A stretch of DNA of 64,000 nucleotides from Trachythela sp. YZ-2020 (GCA_016169945.1 JADLSH010000034.1:372001-436000), one strand, 5' to 3'; positions 1 to 12,306 are shown, counted from the stretch's first letter. The notes: generated from the letters alone by a model not told the origin. Program-made: numbers and translations.

Positions 1-2884
1 AACTACCATCTAGGGGTACCCACAGTAGTAGAATCAATATTAAATAGAATTGACTTTTGTACATCCCCACATTTGCATGTAAATTTTGCGCAATTTACAA
101 ATATATGCAATTTTTACCAACTATTTCGTAATAATTTTATAAATTTAAGTGCACTCTCCTCCGCAGAGCCTTTATACGTAAAAAATAAAGTAAAAAATAA
201 AATAAATTTTTAGGGGCGCTAAGTATGACGGGAAGATGGAAGTTTCGTAAGGCTCTGCCATATAATCAGAGGAGGTTGGACAGCAGGCCGCAAAGCATCA
301 TGGGTAATGAGCGTATGTTTCCACATGCGGCCTCATTTATGCGTTGACTGCCGTGAAGTCAACATCTCTGGCCATAGCAAATTCTGCGAAAATAGACGCT
401 ATTGTTACAGAGACTCAATGCCATCATTTATGGATGTGTTTAGTGTTTTGTAATGGAGGTATAACAAGGCTCTTTGAGTCTCTCTGAGGATTTATCCACG
501 AGCCGGCGCGAAGCGCCGTGCGAGGGTACTAATTCCGCTCGGATATTTACACCCGGAAAAAAAGGAAAGCAATGGGAAATCCAAAGTTCATCAAGTTTTG
601 CGGGCGCATGGCTATGTTTCATGGGTGTGATCCATAGATATAATAAACCTAGATTGCTGACTCGTACCTAGCGGAGGCGTGACCTGCATGATAAATCCAA
701 GATGGCCGCCATTCAGGGCAAAAAGACTATAAACTCTACGGGGAAATCCATATTTTTTGCATTTTGCGTCGTCCCAGTGTTTCGAATCCACTTCGATCAA
801 ACTTTTTTGGCAATAACTACTTATCGTGAAGGTTTTAGATGCAAACTGGACAGCTGGGGATGAATTGATGTAAAAATATCGCTCGCCGAAATTTGTACGA
901 AATCGTCACTTGGTCAGTTCGAGTGAATTACTCTGGTTTAGAGTATTTTATAAAGGAAATTTGTGGTTTTCAACGCCAAAGACGTATACCTTGAAGGCTT
1001 TGGATGCAGAATGAACCGTTTGGGATGAATTATATTAAAATATCGCTCGCGGAAGCTTGACATGAAAATGTCACTTACTCAGCTCGAGTCATTTACTGCA
1101 GACAAGTACTTTAAATGTACTTGGTTTAATACATTTAGTCATTAGATATTTTGATGAATATTCGGAACATTACTTAGAGGATAAAAGCAATATTTAAAAG
1201 TTAAGTGCACTGTTAACTGATGCCAAATATCACCTAGAGGTGAAATTTTTCACACAGACATGGTATGTGTGCAATGCAGCCTATTTGAACTCACTGTATG
1301 AAATGGCAGACAGCATTACTTATGAAAGGAAGAATTCTGAACATTATATTGATTAGACTTTTCCCGGGGAGATCATGAGACCAGACTGGGTAATATATGG
1401 CACATTTCGACAAGGAAACATTTATGCAAGTGTGACAGTGTGTAGTGTGCAAAATTGTGGCAAGTGCACTGCAAATTTGAGTGTTGTTTCTGATTTTCAG
1501 TATTGTTTTAAAACATTTAACTTAACATTTAACAATACAGTAACAGTGTGCAACCTGTTCATGTACTGAAAAATATCAAGTATGCATCGGCCAGACTTTC
1601 CATGGTGGTCGTGAAATATAAACCTCCATAAAGAAATTCAGTTCATTAAACTTAACAGTTTCATGTATGCTTGGATGAAATCCGTACATTGTTATACTAC
1701 TATTAATTATCATTTCTACAGTAAAAATATATTAATCCTTCAAGTAATTAATGGCAAATACTTTGTTGAACCTCAATAAAACTAACATGAAGTTTTCTTG
1801 CGTGTCCAAAACTAAATTTCTTGACATGTCATCTAGTGAGAATGAATGTCCAGATTAGCAATATGTTAGTGTTTTCTATTTATGGTTCTTTTTAACACAA
1901 CATTTAGTAAGCTATATTTTCCAAGGCTGCCCAGGAGGAATTGCTCGATGAGCCCCAGATTTAAGTGAGCCCCAAAAATACTATAAAAGGAAACAAAAAC
2001 TGGGGAAAGAAGTCAGAGGGTTGTAAGAGGTGGGGAAGGGACCATAATCTGAGCCATAATCTCATTTTCCATAAACAATTTTAATTGCTATTTTTATTGC
2101 TTTTTTGTAATACCAGCCGTCTCAGCAAGTAAAGCCTATTACAGACATTACTTTTGTCCTCTAAGTAATGTTCCGAATATTCCTCAAAATATCTAATGAC
2201 TAAATGTATTAAACCAAGTACATTTAAAGTACTTGTCTGCAGTAAATGACTCGAGCTGAGCAAGTGACATTTTCATGTCAAGCTTCGGCGAGCGATATTT
2301 AATATAATTCATCCCAAACGGTCCATTCTGCATCCAAAGCCTTCAAAGTATACGTCTTTGGCCTTGAAAACCACAAATTGCCTTTATAAAATACTCTAAA
2401 CCAGAGTAATTCACTCGAACTGACCAAGTGACGATTTCGTACAAATTTCGGCGAGCGATATTTTTACATCAATTCATCCCCAGCTGTCCAGTTTGCATCT
2501 AAAACCTTCACGATAAGTAGTTATTGCCAAAAAAGTTTGATGGAAGTGGATTCGAAACACTGGGACGACGCAAAAATATGGATTTCCCCGTAGAGTTTAT
2601 AGTCTTTTTGCCCTGAATGGCGGCCATCTTGGATTTATCATGCAGGTCACGCCTCCGCTAGGTATGAGTCAGCAATCTAGGTTTATTACAGGCGGTGTGC
2701 GTATTGGGATCGCAAAGCATCACGGGTGAAAATAAAAAATAGCTCATTTGCATTCAGACCACGCTCGAATAAACATCTGAGCCTTTGTTGAATATTCATT
2801 GCTATAAAGTGTACTTATTTGAATAATGGGAATTAGCAATTTGCTCCGTTCATTAAAGGATTCGGTAAACAACACAATCTGACT

Positions 2885-3667
2885 ATGTTTTCGAGTCAAA
2901 AAGTGGCCATAGACGCTTCATGTTGGATCCACAAAGGACTATATATTTCGATGAACCTGAATGGCAACCGCGAAGGGTGAGTGATATTTTGATATTCTCA
3001 AACCTCAACTCTCAAAGATAAGTTTATAAAGTACGAGACATGTTATTGTTTATAATGAAGTATTTTACTGTAGATTGATAATGATTTTATAATGGTTTTC
3101 ATTATATTATTTCATAGATGCGCTGAGATCTATAGACGACATTTACAAATTACAAAAGCCATCGAACATCAACGTAGACAGAGGTAAGAAAACTACATAT
3201 ACTGAATGAACTTGACCATCTATTATATAGGTTTGCATTTGCTAGACATTAATAGCCGAAATTCAGTTGAAGCTTTGTTATATATTTTGAAATAGGCAAA
3301 GCTTTTGGCTAGAGCTGATGAGCCTAGTATTTCAGAAGAGAAGCAAAGAAACTGAGAAGTCAAGCTACATCCATTGTGCACCAAGATGTAGAGAACTGTA
3401 TAAATGTTAGTTGAGTATAAAAGTTCATATACTAATTATTCCTTTTTTACATTTTGACATACAGTGTAAGTATTTGCAATGACTACATGGAATGGGCCTA
3501 CTGTAATTATAAGTTTTTAAATTTTTTCTTTTAAAAGGTCTGCAAAAAGGAAAATATTAAATACATTGTTTCTCCATGCGAATCTGATGCCCAAATCGCT
3601 TATATGGTTGGGAAGGGTCAAGTAGATTTTGCTCTAACTGAGGATTCAGACCTATGGTTGCAAGAAG
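2885..3667 (+). pseudogene. XPG/EXO1-like nuclease fragment, multi-exon, carried by the transposon
   Basis: A first exon at 2885-2976 encodes KVAIDASCWIHKG, matching the N-terminal block of EXO1/FEN-family nucleases (metal-binding Asp followed by the CWLHKG-like motif), and ends at a GTGAGT donor. A short exon at 3118-3183 begins CAE and contains basic residues. A piece near 3296 reads KLLARADE. The exon at 3538-3667 encodes IVSPCESDAQIAYMV followed by LTEDSDLW, the I-domain block with acidic metal ligands (usually SPYEADAQ and TEDSDL). The family's large middle N-domain segment is missing and frames do not all join, so I call it a fragment. Its location inside the 2689-6081 transposon suggests element cargo. 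Confidence 0.6.
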
Positions 3668-4232
3668 GTTTGTACTATCCAAATATTGGAAACAGATTGA
3701 CCATGCACAATACCCTTTTCCCTCAAGTAAATAAAGTTGAGGGCATTGCAGCTTAATGGGTTAATGCAAGTCCCTTTCTTGATAATAAATTACTTACTTA
3801 ACTTAAAAATAAAGGTAGGGCACAATGCAACTTAATTGGTTAAGACCTGTTTACACTTCCAGTGCAATTTTCTTTCTTTAACACATGTATACGAACAAGT
3901 ATAGATGAGTTATGAATGTGCTTAGTGTTGAACATTCATAACTCATCCACTTGTTCACATCCATCAGAAGTGTATATGGCCCTTTACAGTAAAATGGGGA
4001 AGAATGAAGTACTCCTGAGGTAATTATTGAAAGGATGTATGATTTCAGGGTGATACAAAAGGCCGTCAACCACATTGTGTCACATATATACCAGTATCGG
4101 GGCTGTCCAGGTGAGGGAGCAACATGCCAAGTTGCTTGCAGCTCAGTGGGGTACCCAAAATATCACAGGAGGCAAATTGTGGGGGGGGGATTAATTACGG
4201 AAAGCTCATTCCAAATTCACTGCATTTTTTTT

Positions 4233-4265
4233 GTCATTTGTTTAATACATCATCATCATCATCAT
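4233..4265. repeat. (CAT)n microsatellite
   Basis: A short run of CAT/ATC repeats, visible as a run of histidine codons in one frame. It is a simple repeat with no sign of coding. Confidence 0.7.
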
Positions 4266-4408
4266 ACTACTACATAGTAAGAATTACCGCTATCAATGCA
4301 GACCCTGTCACCCTCAATGTACTTTAACATTTGGGAGCCTTTTTTTGTCCCCCCACCCTTCCTTTCCCTCTCCACTGTGCTGGCATTTATGGAATGGCAT
4401 TGTACATT

Positions 4409-5637
4409 TTAGGTAATGGTAAAGGTTTCAATGAGTGGAGACGGCACTGTTTTCTTGTTGGATGAAGTAATAGATGGGCTACAGCTGACATTTGAAACGT
4501 TTCTTCGTAGTCTTGATGACATAGTGTCATAACTTGATAAAAATTTCTTTACAATATCTCCACAAAAATCTTCTGTATTATCATCAATGTTATCATCATT
4601 GGCACAAGAGCACTGAAGTAAATCATCTGTATGTTGATGTGGTGGACTGCTCAAACAACTTCCAGATTTGGAAGTGTCAATATTTAAAGCTTCGGATTTG
4701 ATGTAATCAATGTCAAATGCTGTCTCTGCTTCTGACAAAGTCTTGAATTTTTTTTACAATTGCTTGATAACTCTGCTACGACATGAAACACCTTTGATAG
4801 AAAAAAATTGATATTATACAAAATAATAAACACAATTTTATATTAACCCATTAAACTGCATTGCACCCAAATGTGCCCTACTTATTATTTTTCTCGGCCT
4901 AACGTGACGACTTTGCTGGTTAAGGGGAGAGCACTGGCGCTCAATGGGTTAAATACCAGGCAAAATACTAATATTTGCCTGGGCAAAATACTAATAATTT
5001 AATAAAGAAATAAATGCCTGCCAAATGGAATGAAGATTCAAATATGGAATACAGACTGCAATCATCACTCATTGTCGTTGCCCTCAAACATACATGCATC
5101 GGAAACAACCTACAAAACCGAAGCCCCACTGATAGGGATAGGAATAAGCTGTTAATGCTCAGCTTATTCCAACATAGCCACGGGTTAGAGGTTGGGGTTT
5201 ACATTGACTGGTGCGTGAAGATGATATACTAGAATACTTTTGAATGTAAACGTGGTTTTATTTCAATTCCCCATATTTTTTTGCTGTATTACCACTATTA
5301 CCAATACACAATTTTATATGTTAAATATATTTAAAAAGAAACACAAACCTGTTCTAGATGAGTTACAAACTTTGTTGACGGACTCAGCACAAGCATCCCA
5401 AAATTTTGGGTCTTTTATCATAGGCCACTTGTCTGTATATGCTTCATTCCAAAACAGACAAATATATTGTGTTAAAGCTGAACATTCCTCATCAGACCAT
5501 TCTATACGACTTGGACGCGAATTTTTCGATTTATCAGGAAAAAGCGTTTTTCTTGACGTTACATTTGCAGTTTGTCGTTTATTTATTGGCTTCCCTGGTG
5601 TATTGCCTTCTTCAACCACACGCCTTTTGGATGCCAT
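4409..5637 (-). pseudogene. Myb/SANT-like protein of the transposon, broken by one nonsense codon
   Basis: Exon 1 (5637 down to 5349) starts MASKRRVVEEG and contains a trihelix-like block, EWSDEECSALTQYICLFWNE followed by a KFWDACAESVNK helix, as in transposon-encoded Myb/SANT DNA-binding partners. A GT donor follows at 5348. Exon 2 begins at 4791 after an AG acceptor and keeps the frame (phase 1), finishing the domain with CRSRVIKQL and then KKFKTLSEAE. Between these pieces an in-frame TAA occurs at 4754-4756. The tail to 4409 is acidic and Ser-rich. The likely role was terminal-repeat recognition for transposition. Family rank uncertain. Confidence 0.55.
4843..4952. mobile_element. TTAA-bounded mini element
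   Basis: The sequence begins TTAACCCATTAAACTGCA and ends TCAATGGGTTAA, near-complementary ends bounded by TTAA. Related ends occur at 3752-3764, 3806-3840, 16972-17072 and 17387-17478, all with the motif (T)TAACCCATT plus GCAATG or GCCAGC and a nearby GTAGGGCAC. This is a short MITE family with TTAA target preference. Confidence 0.5.
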
Positions 5638-6105
5638 TGTGGCTAAATACTATCCTCTACGAAGGGAAAAAATCACCATGTTCAACTACTTAGAACTGTG
5701 TGTTGCAATGGGGAGCGTTGGGGAGCGTTTACATTTTTATACAGAAGAAGTACTAAAGAAGCCATATCCATTAATTTTAGCCAACGAACGGCTACAAAAT
5801 ACTCGCAAACTGCAAACAAATCTGACCCTAAAATTACCACACAAATCTGACCATAAAAATATAACAAAACCATTTGCACACGGATTTTGAATGAAACTAG
5901 AAAAGTGCTCTCGGAGCTTCATAAAACAATAAAAAGGTATAATCTGTGTAAAACATAATAAAATATTGATTATAAGTGGGATAAAATGAGTGTAATAGCT
6001 CACCTGTTTTTAACTTCTACGTCGCCATTTTGAAAAAGCTTCGCCCATAGTGCTTTGCGATCCCAATACGCACACCGCCTGGGTTTATTATATCTATGGT
6101 GTGAT

Positions 6106-7500
6106 CGGTGTGATGGGTGGTGCGAATTATAAAAAAAACATGAGTAAGTCATATCAGTAAGTCTGAATTATAACTTATAAATCGCTTTTTGGGACTTCAG
6201 GAAAAGCGGCGGAACAAATTTATCGTTTACACTTTATAAAAAAGGATAAATAGAGATAGATGGTCGAAAAAATATGGCAAGTATCTTATATTAAATTGTT
6301 GATGTATTTTTAATAATATAGCCGTAAGAATGTTGTTTTATTTACATAGATTTTAATTTTTTTCCAACTTTTAATTTTTAATAAAATGCAAATGATAAGA
6401 AGGGAAACTTCAAAAGTTGGAGATAATTATTTTTAGAAAGTGCAAAATCGTATTGAAAACTCAGCAGCGAATATCTCGAAAACGGTGAGTTGCGCGGATA
6501 GGAGGTGGCAGTTAAAACGAAAGATTAGGCTTTAATCTATCACATTATGCGAAAATTACCTAAATCGAACCATGGAAATTCGATATTTTCTAAAATAGCG
6601 TCTCCTCATTGGTCGAAAAATATCATGTGACAGCTGTCACGGGAAATTTGGTCAGTGTTTTTGAAGAGGGGTGTTCAAATGATCATTGGTGCATCTGCCA
6701 TTCTGCTGCCTGAGTCTGCCTCACATTTTTACTTGTCAGACCAACACATGCAGTATATAATATTTTTTTCAAAATACAATATCTTTGGATCTTGTTAAAT
6801 TCATGTTTAACATGCCTTCGAAACTTAAATTCTCAAGGGAGACTTCTAAATCTTCAAGTTCGCTACTTCGCATTGGATAAAGACATAAAGTGCATCTTCT
6901 TTATCATCGTTATCTACATGATATTATATAGTTATGTTATAAGTGCATGCCATGTCTAAATATTGGTTTAAAGACTAACACTAGCATTAAGAAAGTCAAA
7001 ATATACAATGAAATCATACTATAACTTAAAGTATATACAAGCCGTTTTTGAAGAAACCAGTTAGATTTATCAAGCATACATCGACATGCAAATATCACAA
7101 TATGGCGACCTTTGACCTTTCACATGATTAATATATAGTGATTTTTTTTTGTTATAAAATAGCTTCAAAATAACGTGAAATTCATTCTACTTACCTTCAA
7201 GACTTAAATTATCAAGTGACAATTCCAAATCCTCAACTATAATGTCGTTTTCACCTCGCAATTCGGTCATCCCCGAGAACCGATCAAAATCCCTGAGAAC
7301 CGAACATTATATGGCAGAGGCTTCTCCTCCTTTCCCCCCTTCGCCTCCCCCCCCCCTCATGTCCTCTAATGTCCCTACTTTACCATTATTACCCTCCACT
7401 ACGAAAAATGTGATTGTTACTTCCGCTACGAAAACTATATATTTCCTTTGATTTTATTGCTGTGAAAAAACAACTTTAACTGTGAAAACAACAAAGACGC
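6106..7500. other. Gene-free filler inside the outer transposon
   Basis: AT-rich sequence without a convincing reading frame, splice pattern or inverted repeat. It is the right-hand body of the 152-7517 element. A proline-rich frame at 7242-7451 follows from a C-rich run and shows no conserved motif. Confidence 0.5.
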
Positions 7501-7526
7501 CTCTGCGGAGGAGAGTGATTTAAGTG

Positions 7527-8736
7527 TTAAAACTGATTAGTTTGAATATTTGAAAAAGCCAAATCAAAAGAAATAATATTCTGAGTGTTTCTAGCTAAAA
7601 ACTAGCCGAGAACAACGTTTAGAACATAGCTGGTTTTACGGCATTATTTTGCATATATTAATGATATCGGTCGCCATTTTGTTTAACCTTCTTCCTCGAT
7701 CTCATATTCGCTTTAAATCAGCTCATGGTCGTCACAACAGCTGCGTTCAAAACCCATAGGTGTGACAGACTCCAGTCATATTCAGGTAGATGTAATTTGG
7801 AAAGGTCGTCCTTGAATTTTTGGGAGAAATCGCTAAATGTTGTTGCCGAGAGGTTCAATCAAGTTGAAGGACAACATGCAAATACCCTTCCCTCAACCTT
7901 CAATTATAGCAGGCTTAACTCAGTGGTAACTTCATCTCGCGCCCATGCCGGCATGCTGCGCTATAAAACCTTAATGTTGCTGTCCAAATATATTACATAA
8001 AGCAAAAAGGTGTGTGAGCATTTATGAAGCAATCAATTTATATTTCTTATAAATTAACCATATTTCTGGGCAGAATTATATAGTCAAGTCGAAAAGGGTA
8101 TATTTAGAGCATTGTCTTCAATATTCCCTTAAATTAAATGGTGCAGCTTTAAGTATATCACTAAAGTAAGCAAAAAAATACACAGGTCACGGTGTTGGTG
8201 TTTCTCCAGATTTGCTCTTTTATAAATCACCAAATTTCAAAATTTGGAAATGTGTTCATGAATAATAAATACTTTTAAATAGTGTGTCATTAGGGAGTAG
8301 GGACCATATGTTAAATAGTCAAATATCCTATTATAAAATGATCAAACACATACTGATGATCCAGCACAAACTATTTTAAAAATTTCTAAAATATATATTA
8401 AACCTGTTGAGGCAGGGATTCCTTTTAAATGCATGCAGTATTCGATATTATCATTCTATTTTAATTACTTCACGATCTAATTAACATGTGCCAATTTCTC
8501 CATTTTTTAATGCCCATAATTCAAAGTGAGATGCTAATAACCAGTTGCTCAATGTCCAGTCTACCATAACGCACGTCTATCATGTGATGTAACCTTAAGA
8601 ACACAAAACCCAGTAAATTGTTCGATCTAGTGATTCTTCAAGCCACATAGATGACTTTATATGGTTTAAATAATTGAAAAGAGCCAACACGCTGATATAT
8701 CTAGGTCCAACTGTGCCTAAACATCGCTAATTTCAG
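7527..8736. other. No feature recognised
   Basis: AT-rich DNA to the right of the transposon nest. No coding, RNA or repeat structure that I can support. Confidence 0.5.
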
Positions 8737-8744
8737 CTTAGTCA

Positions 8745-8979
8745 CAGAATAGGAAATGACCAGAAAGGCCACTCAGCAGTGCAACGTGACACCCTATTTT
8801 TATGCAGTTATCTGGCCAGAATAATGCCGGAGCAGCCAGTTCAGCGTGTTTATTGGTCAGAAAATGCAATTGACTGGCTAGAATAATGGTAATGAACATG
8901 CGTAATGCGACATGCGCAGCGTCAAAAACTTCAAAGGTTCGGCCTCAAGTGGCCCTTCTAGTCATTTCCTATGCTATGG
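8745..8979. mobile_element. Hairpin MITE, hAT-like
   Basis: AGGAAATGACCAGAAAGGCC near the left end is answered by GGCCCTTCTAGTCATTTCCT near the right end. The flanks CTTAGTCA (8737-8744) and CTTAGTGA (8980-8987) match at 7 of 8 positions, suggesting a slightly decayed 8-bp TSD. A diverged copy of its inner part, including the CAGT/ACTGGC blocks and the ACGTTGCAC motif, lies inverted at about 9600-9790. Confidence 0.5.
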
Positions 8980-9354
8980 CTTAGTGATGATGTTACGCTT
9001 TAATTATTGATGTTGAGCTTTTTAACTATATAATTATTGTATAAGTTGCACATTTCATTATGATATTATCCATGCTATGTTAAGAATTGATAGAACATTT
9101 GTATATCATGTAAACGATGCTAAAAATCTAGTTATTTATAGGTTTGCATGGCGATAAATATAGTTATTTTCCGTTTGTTGGAAATTTGTTAAAGTATAGT
9201 ACTCAAGTCCATTCCGCTCATGCGCATGTTTGTTTGCATCACTTTTAACAACATTTTCAAATTAAGCCTTTAGTTTTCGCTATATGTGCACGAAAGCTAT
9301 ATTGCATATAAGATGCTATATGGCATCCTTTTACCCAGCTGACATCCATCCTCT

Positions 9355-9846
9355 CGCCTGTATTCTAAAAGGCTTTTAGTAAAAGCTCACTCACACTCAC
9401 ACTCAAAGAGTGGAGGTTCAATCTGAGCTTCCCTTGAGTGTCCGTGTTGTTTCTGAATAGCTGGAGGGTTAGTGCCGTACCATACTACGTGAGTACTCAC
9501 CCTCCAGCTATTCAAACATAGCACTGACACTCAAGGGAACCTCAGATTGAACCTCCACTCTTTGAGCATAGAGTAAATATTATATAGAGGGTTCACTCTC
9601 TTGGGAACCTTTGAATTTTTTGGGGTCGCGCATATCGCATTACGCATGTTGGCCGCCATTTCTCTGGCCAGTCAATTGCTTTTCCTGGCCAATAAGCACG
9701 CTGAACTGGCTGATCCGCCATTTTCCTGGCCAGTAAACTGCATATTTTTGCATAAAAAACCGAGGACACGTTGCACCGCTGAGTGACCCTTCTGTATATA
9801 TCTTTCTTCTGTGCTTTGAGTGTGAGTGAGCTTTGGAATACAGGCG
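9355..9846. mobile_element. Compound foldback repeat
   Basis: The outer ends CGCCTGTATTCTAAAAG (9355) and GGAATACAGGCG (to 9846) are inverted. Inside, 9402-9470 and 9500-9566 form a second long hairpin built on ACTCAAAGAGTGGAGG and TTCCCTTGAGTGTC. The segment 9600-9790 is an inverted relative of the 8745-8979 hairpin and interrupts the right side. At least two rounds of insertion are needed to explain it. Confidence 0.5.
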
Positions 9847-10260
9847 TTTGAGTCGCTGACCTTGATGAAGTCAGATATGCAATTTTGCTTATTCAGTATA
9901 GTTGTCATAGAAATCGAATATATTATCGAATATTATAATTCAATAGCTCTTGCTGTTTTGTGACTGGTCTTCTGAAACAACAGATGTTTGTGACTCGGTC
10001 TTTAGAATGACGATTTTTATAGTTTATTGTCTTTTATTGTCGTAACCAAACAATCACACATCCTGTTTTGTGGCTTAAAACATAGCACCAAGTCATATAT
10101 CACGCAATCAATGACAATATCATGGATTAACACCAGAAGTACTGTAAGCGTAAGAGTAAGGGCTGTAATTGATAACACGAAGTCGCAGGCGAGTAATCCT
10201 AGAGCTGTACGTTTCTAACATGGCAGGTGAGAAAATGGTATGATATACCGAACAGAATAG

Positions 10261-10415
10261 ATGGAATATTCGAACGAAAATTTAAATACATTTTTAGACC
10301 TAGCCTGGGCAGTTGCGAAAAATGCAACCTTAGGCCTTCTGGCAGGAATCGAACCTGCGGCCCTGTTCCAGGCTAGGTCTAAAAATGTATATAAATTTTC
10401 GTTCGAATATTCCAT
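10261..10415 (-). mobile_element. tRNA-derived SINE fragment inside a perfect inverted repeat
   Basis: On the minus strand the sequence contains GGTTCGATTCC, a perfect pol III B box (complement of 10345-10355), followed by the SINE body GCCAGAAGGCCTAAGG and GGCTAGGTCTAAAAATG. The same body occurs at 37,996-38,115. The A-box half is missing. The fragment is the loop of an inverted repeat with arms at 10261-10308 and 10368-10415, so part of the SINE 3' tail is duplicated in inverted orientation. Confidence 0.55.
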
Positions 10416-10993
10416 CAACTTCTTATACATAACAGGTACTTAGCATGCAATCAGACATGCGAGTGTAGACCGTAGTTTCCGAGTACAGATCGAGAATTCG
10501 AAGGGTTCATTAATGTCGTGACAACGTACCGTGGTGTGATCAGTGAGGTGTGCATCATATAATCGTATAGAGTTTATTTCGAAAAGCTGATGATATTGAG
10601 ACAATATGTTCACACACCTATATTGTATTTCCACCATGCTATTGATTAGAGCTTTTTTGAATGCATTTTTTGAATGAAGTTCAAATGCATTTTTGGACAA
10701 ATAAATATTAATAAATTCATTATATTTTTCTTTAATCGAGTTAATTGCTTTCGGCATTTAATTTGATCGATTTCATGCACATGAGTCAAGTGAGATATTG
10801 GCAGTCTACAAAAGTATTTGGGAAATACTAGCAGTCTATAAGAGCATTCGGTACACTCATATACTAACTTGTAAAGTTTTTAGGTGAAGTTAATGTTTTA
10901 CTTCAGCGACTCAATATATCACATTCTGTGACGCTTCCTGTTTGTGATCACAGTTATGCATATTAATTATAGAACAAGACGCTATTGAGCGTA

Positions 10994-11283
10994 AAGGTCG
11001 GTTTACAGTTCGCGCGAATTGGTCGCGCGAAGGAGCGAATTTGTCACTGAGCATGCGCGAGGGTTATTTATGGCAAATTTCGTCATTCTGCTTGATTCGC
11101 AGCGACTGGTGAAAGAGTTGAAAATTTTCAACTTTTTCGCCAGTCGCAGCGAACGAATTAAATTTAAGCCAATCAAGAGCCAGGACTTTTGCAAGTTTAA
11201 AATGTGTAAACCCGATTCGCTATGTTCGCGCGAATAATTCTCCAGTTTGTGCGACGTATTCGCGCGAACTGTAAACCGGCCTT
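10994..11283. mobile_element. 290-bp palindromic MITE, TA target
   Basis: The left end AAGGTCGGTTTACAGTTCGC and the complement of the right end, AAGGCCGGTTTACAGTTCGC, match with one difference and continue into GCGAA. TA occurs directly outside both ends, as in mariner-type insertions. The interior is also largely palindromic, around TTGAAAATTTTCAA near 11,115. Non-coding. Confidence 0.65.
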
Positions 11284-11285
11284 TA

Positions 11286-12306
11286 AGGGGCGACCATTTG
11301 ATTTTTGTGTGGGGGCGGGTAGATTTTGATTGAGCCCGATACTTCTCTTCACCATCCGAGGCTGTTCGATATTTTTTTGTTGTTCAAGGCTCTCGCACGA
11401 TATTTCTTTTGTGTACACATATAAAGTATGTATATTTTATATGAAATCCCTGTGATGAGATGTAGCTTTGGATATTAAACTCGTTGCTTTGAGGAGCATA
11501 GCTTAGTATCATGGTTGATTGAATAGAAACTAGAGGGAAACCTAAGCACATGCTCTTGAGCCATGGGACCAATTTTACAATAAATTTTTGATCGAATTAT
11601 AGTCTGTGATACGTTCTTCGTCCAAAGGACTTCTTACTGTACCCTCAGCAAGACTGGTGAACTATGGTGAACGATCGTTCTCATATATTGCACCGAAACT
11701 ATGGAATGAAGTGCCAGAGTACATTAGGAAAAGTGAATCGTTAAACATTTTCAAGACAAGGCTAAAGACATATCTTTTTAAACAGTATTATGACTAGCAT
11801 ACACAGTATTAGTAACTTTACAACATTTTAAATATTCATTGTTTTATATTCGTAATATATTATGCAAAACTATTTTATGATCTTAAAAAACATATATAGT
11901 GATTTAAATGTTTGTAGTTCATATATGTTATATATATATTTATATATATCCTAACTTTTTGTATATATTTAACTTTTAATGTTAAGCGCTATTGAGCTTT
12001 GGGAAATAGCGCGATAAAAATGAATTATATTATTATATTACCCGTTAAAATTTAGTCCGCGGCATAAAATCTGAGACTTCCGTCAAACGGTACAGTTTCG
12101 TGCATTCTGAGACCTCTCTGATCGACTGACCCAAGAGAGTATACATTCAAGATTGTGTACACTGGTTCAGAGTATTAGTTACTAAATAATCATTCAGTCT
12201 CCTGGAAAGGCTTGTTCAATATTTTTTTATTGCCGTTTGTCCTTGCTCGATATTTATTTTGGAATTCTACCCGCGCCCGCATCAAAAATCAAACGGTTCG
12301 CCCCTA
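11286..12306. mobile_element. TIR element with AGGGGCG ends, hosting a retrotransposon fragment
   Basis: The left end AGGGGCGACCATTTGATTTT and the inverted right end AGGGGCGAACCGTTTGATTT are clear partners, followed on both sides by a GGGCGGGTAGA-like block. The inner sequences share GCTCGATATTTxTTTT-like pieces. A CR1/L2 3' fragment (11596-12045) has landed in the middle. The ends resemble those of the element at 27,391-27,973, suggesting one superfamily. Confidence 0.5.
11596..12045 (+). mobile_element. 3' end of a CR1/L2-like non-LTR retrotransposon
   Basis: The frame to the stop at 11797 carries the typical C-terminus of CR1/L2 ORF2: SFSYIAPKLWNEVPEYIRKS followed by LNIFKTRLKTYLF. After the stop comes an AT-rich 3' UTR, a GCGCTATTGAGC stem and a terminal run of ATTATATTATTA units, the microsatellite tail used by these elements. 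The copy is truncated at its 5' end. Reverse transcriptase and endonuclease are absent. Confidence 0.75.

Larger units (their letters stand above)
2689..6081. mobile_element. 3.4-kb DNA transposon carrying XPG-like and Myb/SANT-like genes
   Basis: Perfect 31-bp terminal inverted repeats start CAGGCGGTGTGCGTATTGGG (2689) and end with the complement at 6081. The 9-bp TSD GGTTTATTA lies at 2680-2688 and 6082-6090. The insertion interrupts the right arm of the surrounding foldback element, so it is the youngest layer. Two broken genes lie inside, one per strand: an XPG/EXO1-like nuclease and a Myb/SANT-like protein. Academ-type transposons are known to carry XPG nucleases, but I see no Academ transposase core here and the 9-bp TSD does not fit that family well. 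Confidence 0.8.
632..6099. mobile_element. Foldback element with ~550-bp inverted arms, split by a later insertion
   Basis: The arm at 632-1193 is repeated in inverted orientation at 2143-2688, and its last few bases continue at 6091-6099, after the nested element 2689-6081. The terminal sequence is CCATAGATATAATAAACC. The flanks carry a 6-bp direct repeat TGTGAT (626-631 and 6100-6105). Without the insertion the element is about 2.1 kb with a loop of about 950 bp. No coding sequence is seen in the loop. Similar arm sequence recurs near 38,680-39,200, so it is a family. Confidence 0.7.
152..7517. mobile_element. 7.4-kb DNA transposon-like unit, outermost layer of a nest
   Basis: The 17-bp end CACTCTCCTCCGCAGAG at 152-168 is matched by its exact reverse complement at 7501-7517, and both ends are flanked by the direct 9-bp repeat ATTTAAGTG (143-151 and 7518-7526). 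Matching inverted ends plus a matching duplication is the signature of a cut-and-paste insertion. A 9-bp TSD is typical of Mutator-like elements, but I see no transposase of that layer, so the superfamily is open. Two younger insertions lie inside it. Confidence 0.6.

Noticed and set aside
4035..4277. Histidine-tail protein
   Set aside because: The His run comes from a CAT microsatellite and the frame has no other support.
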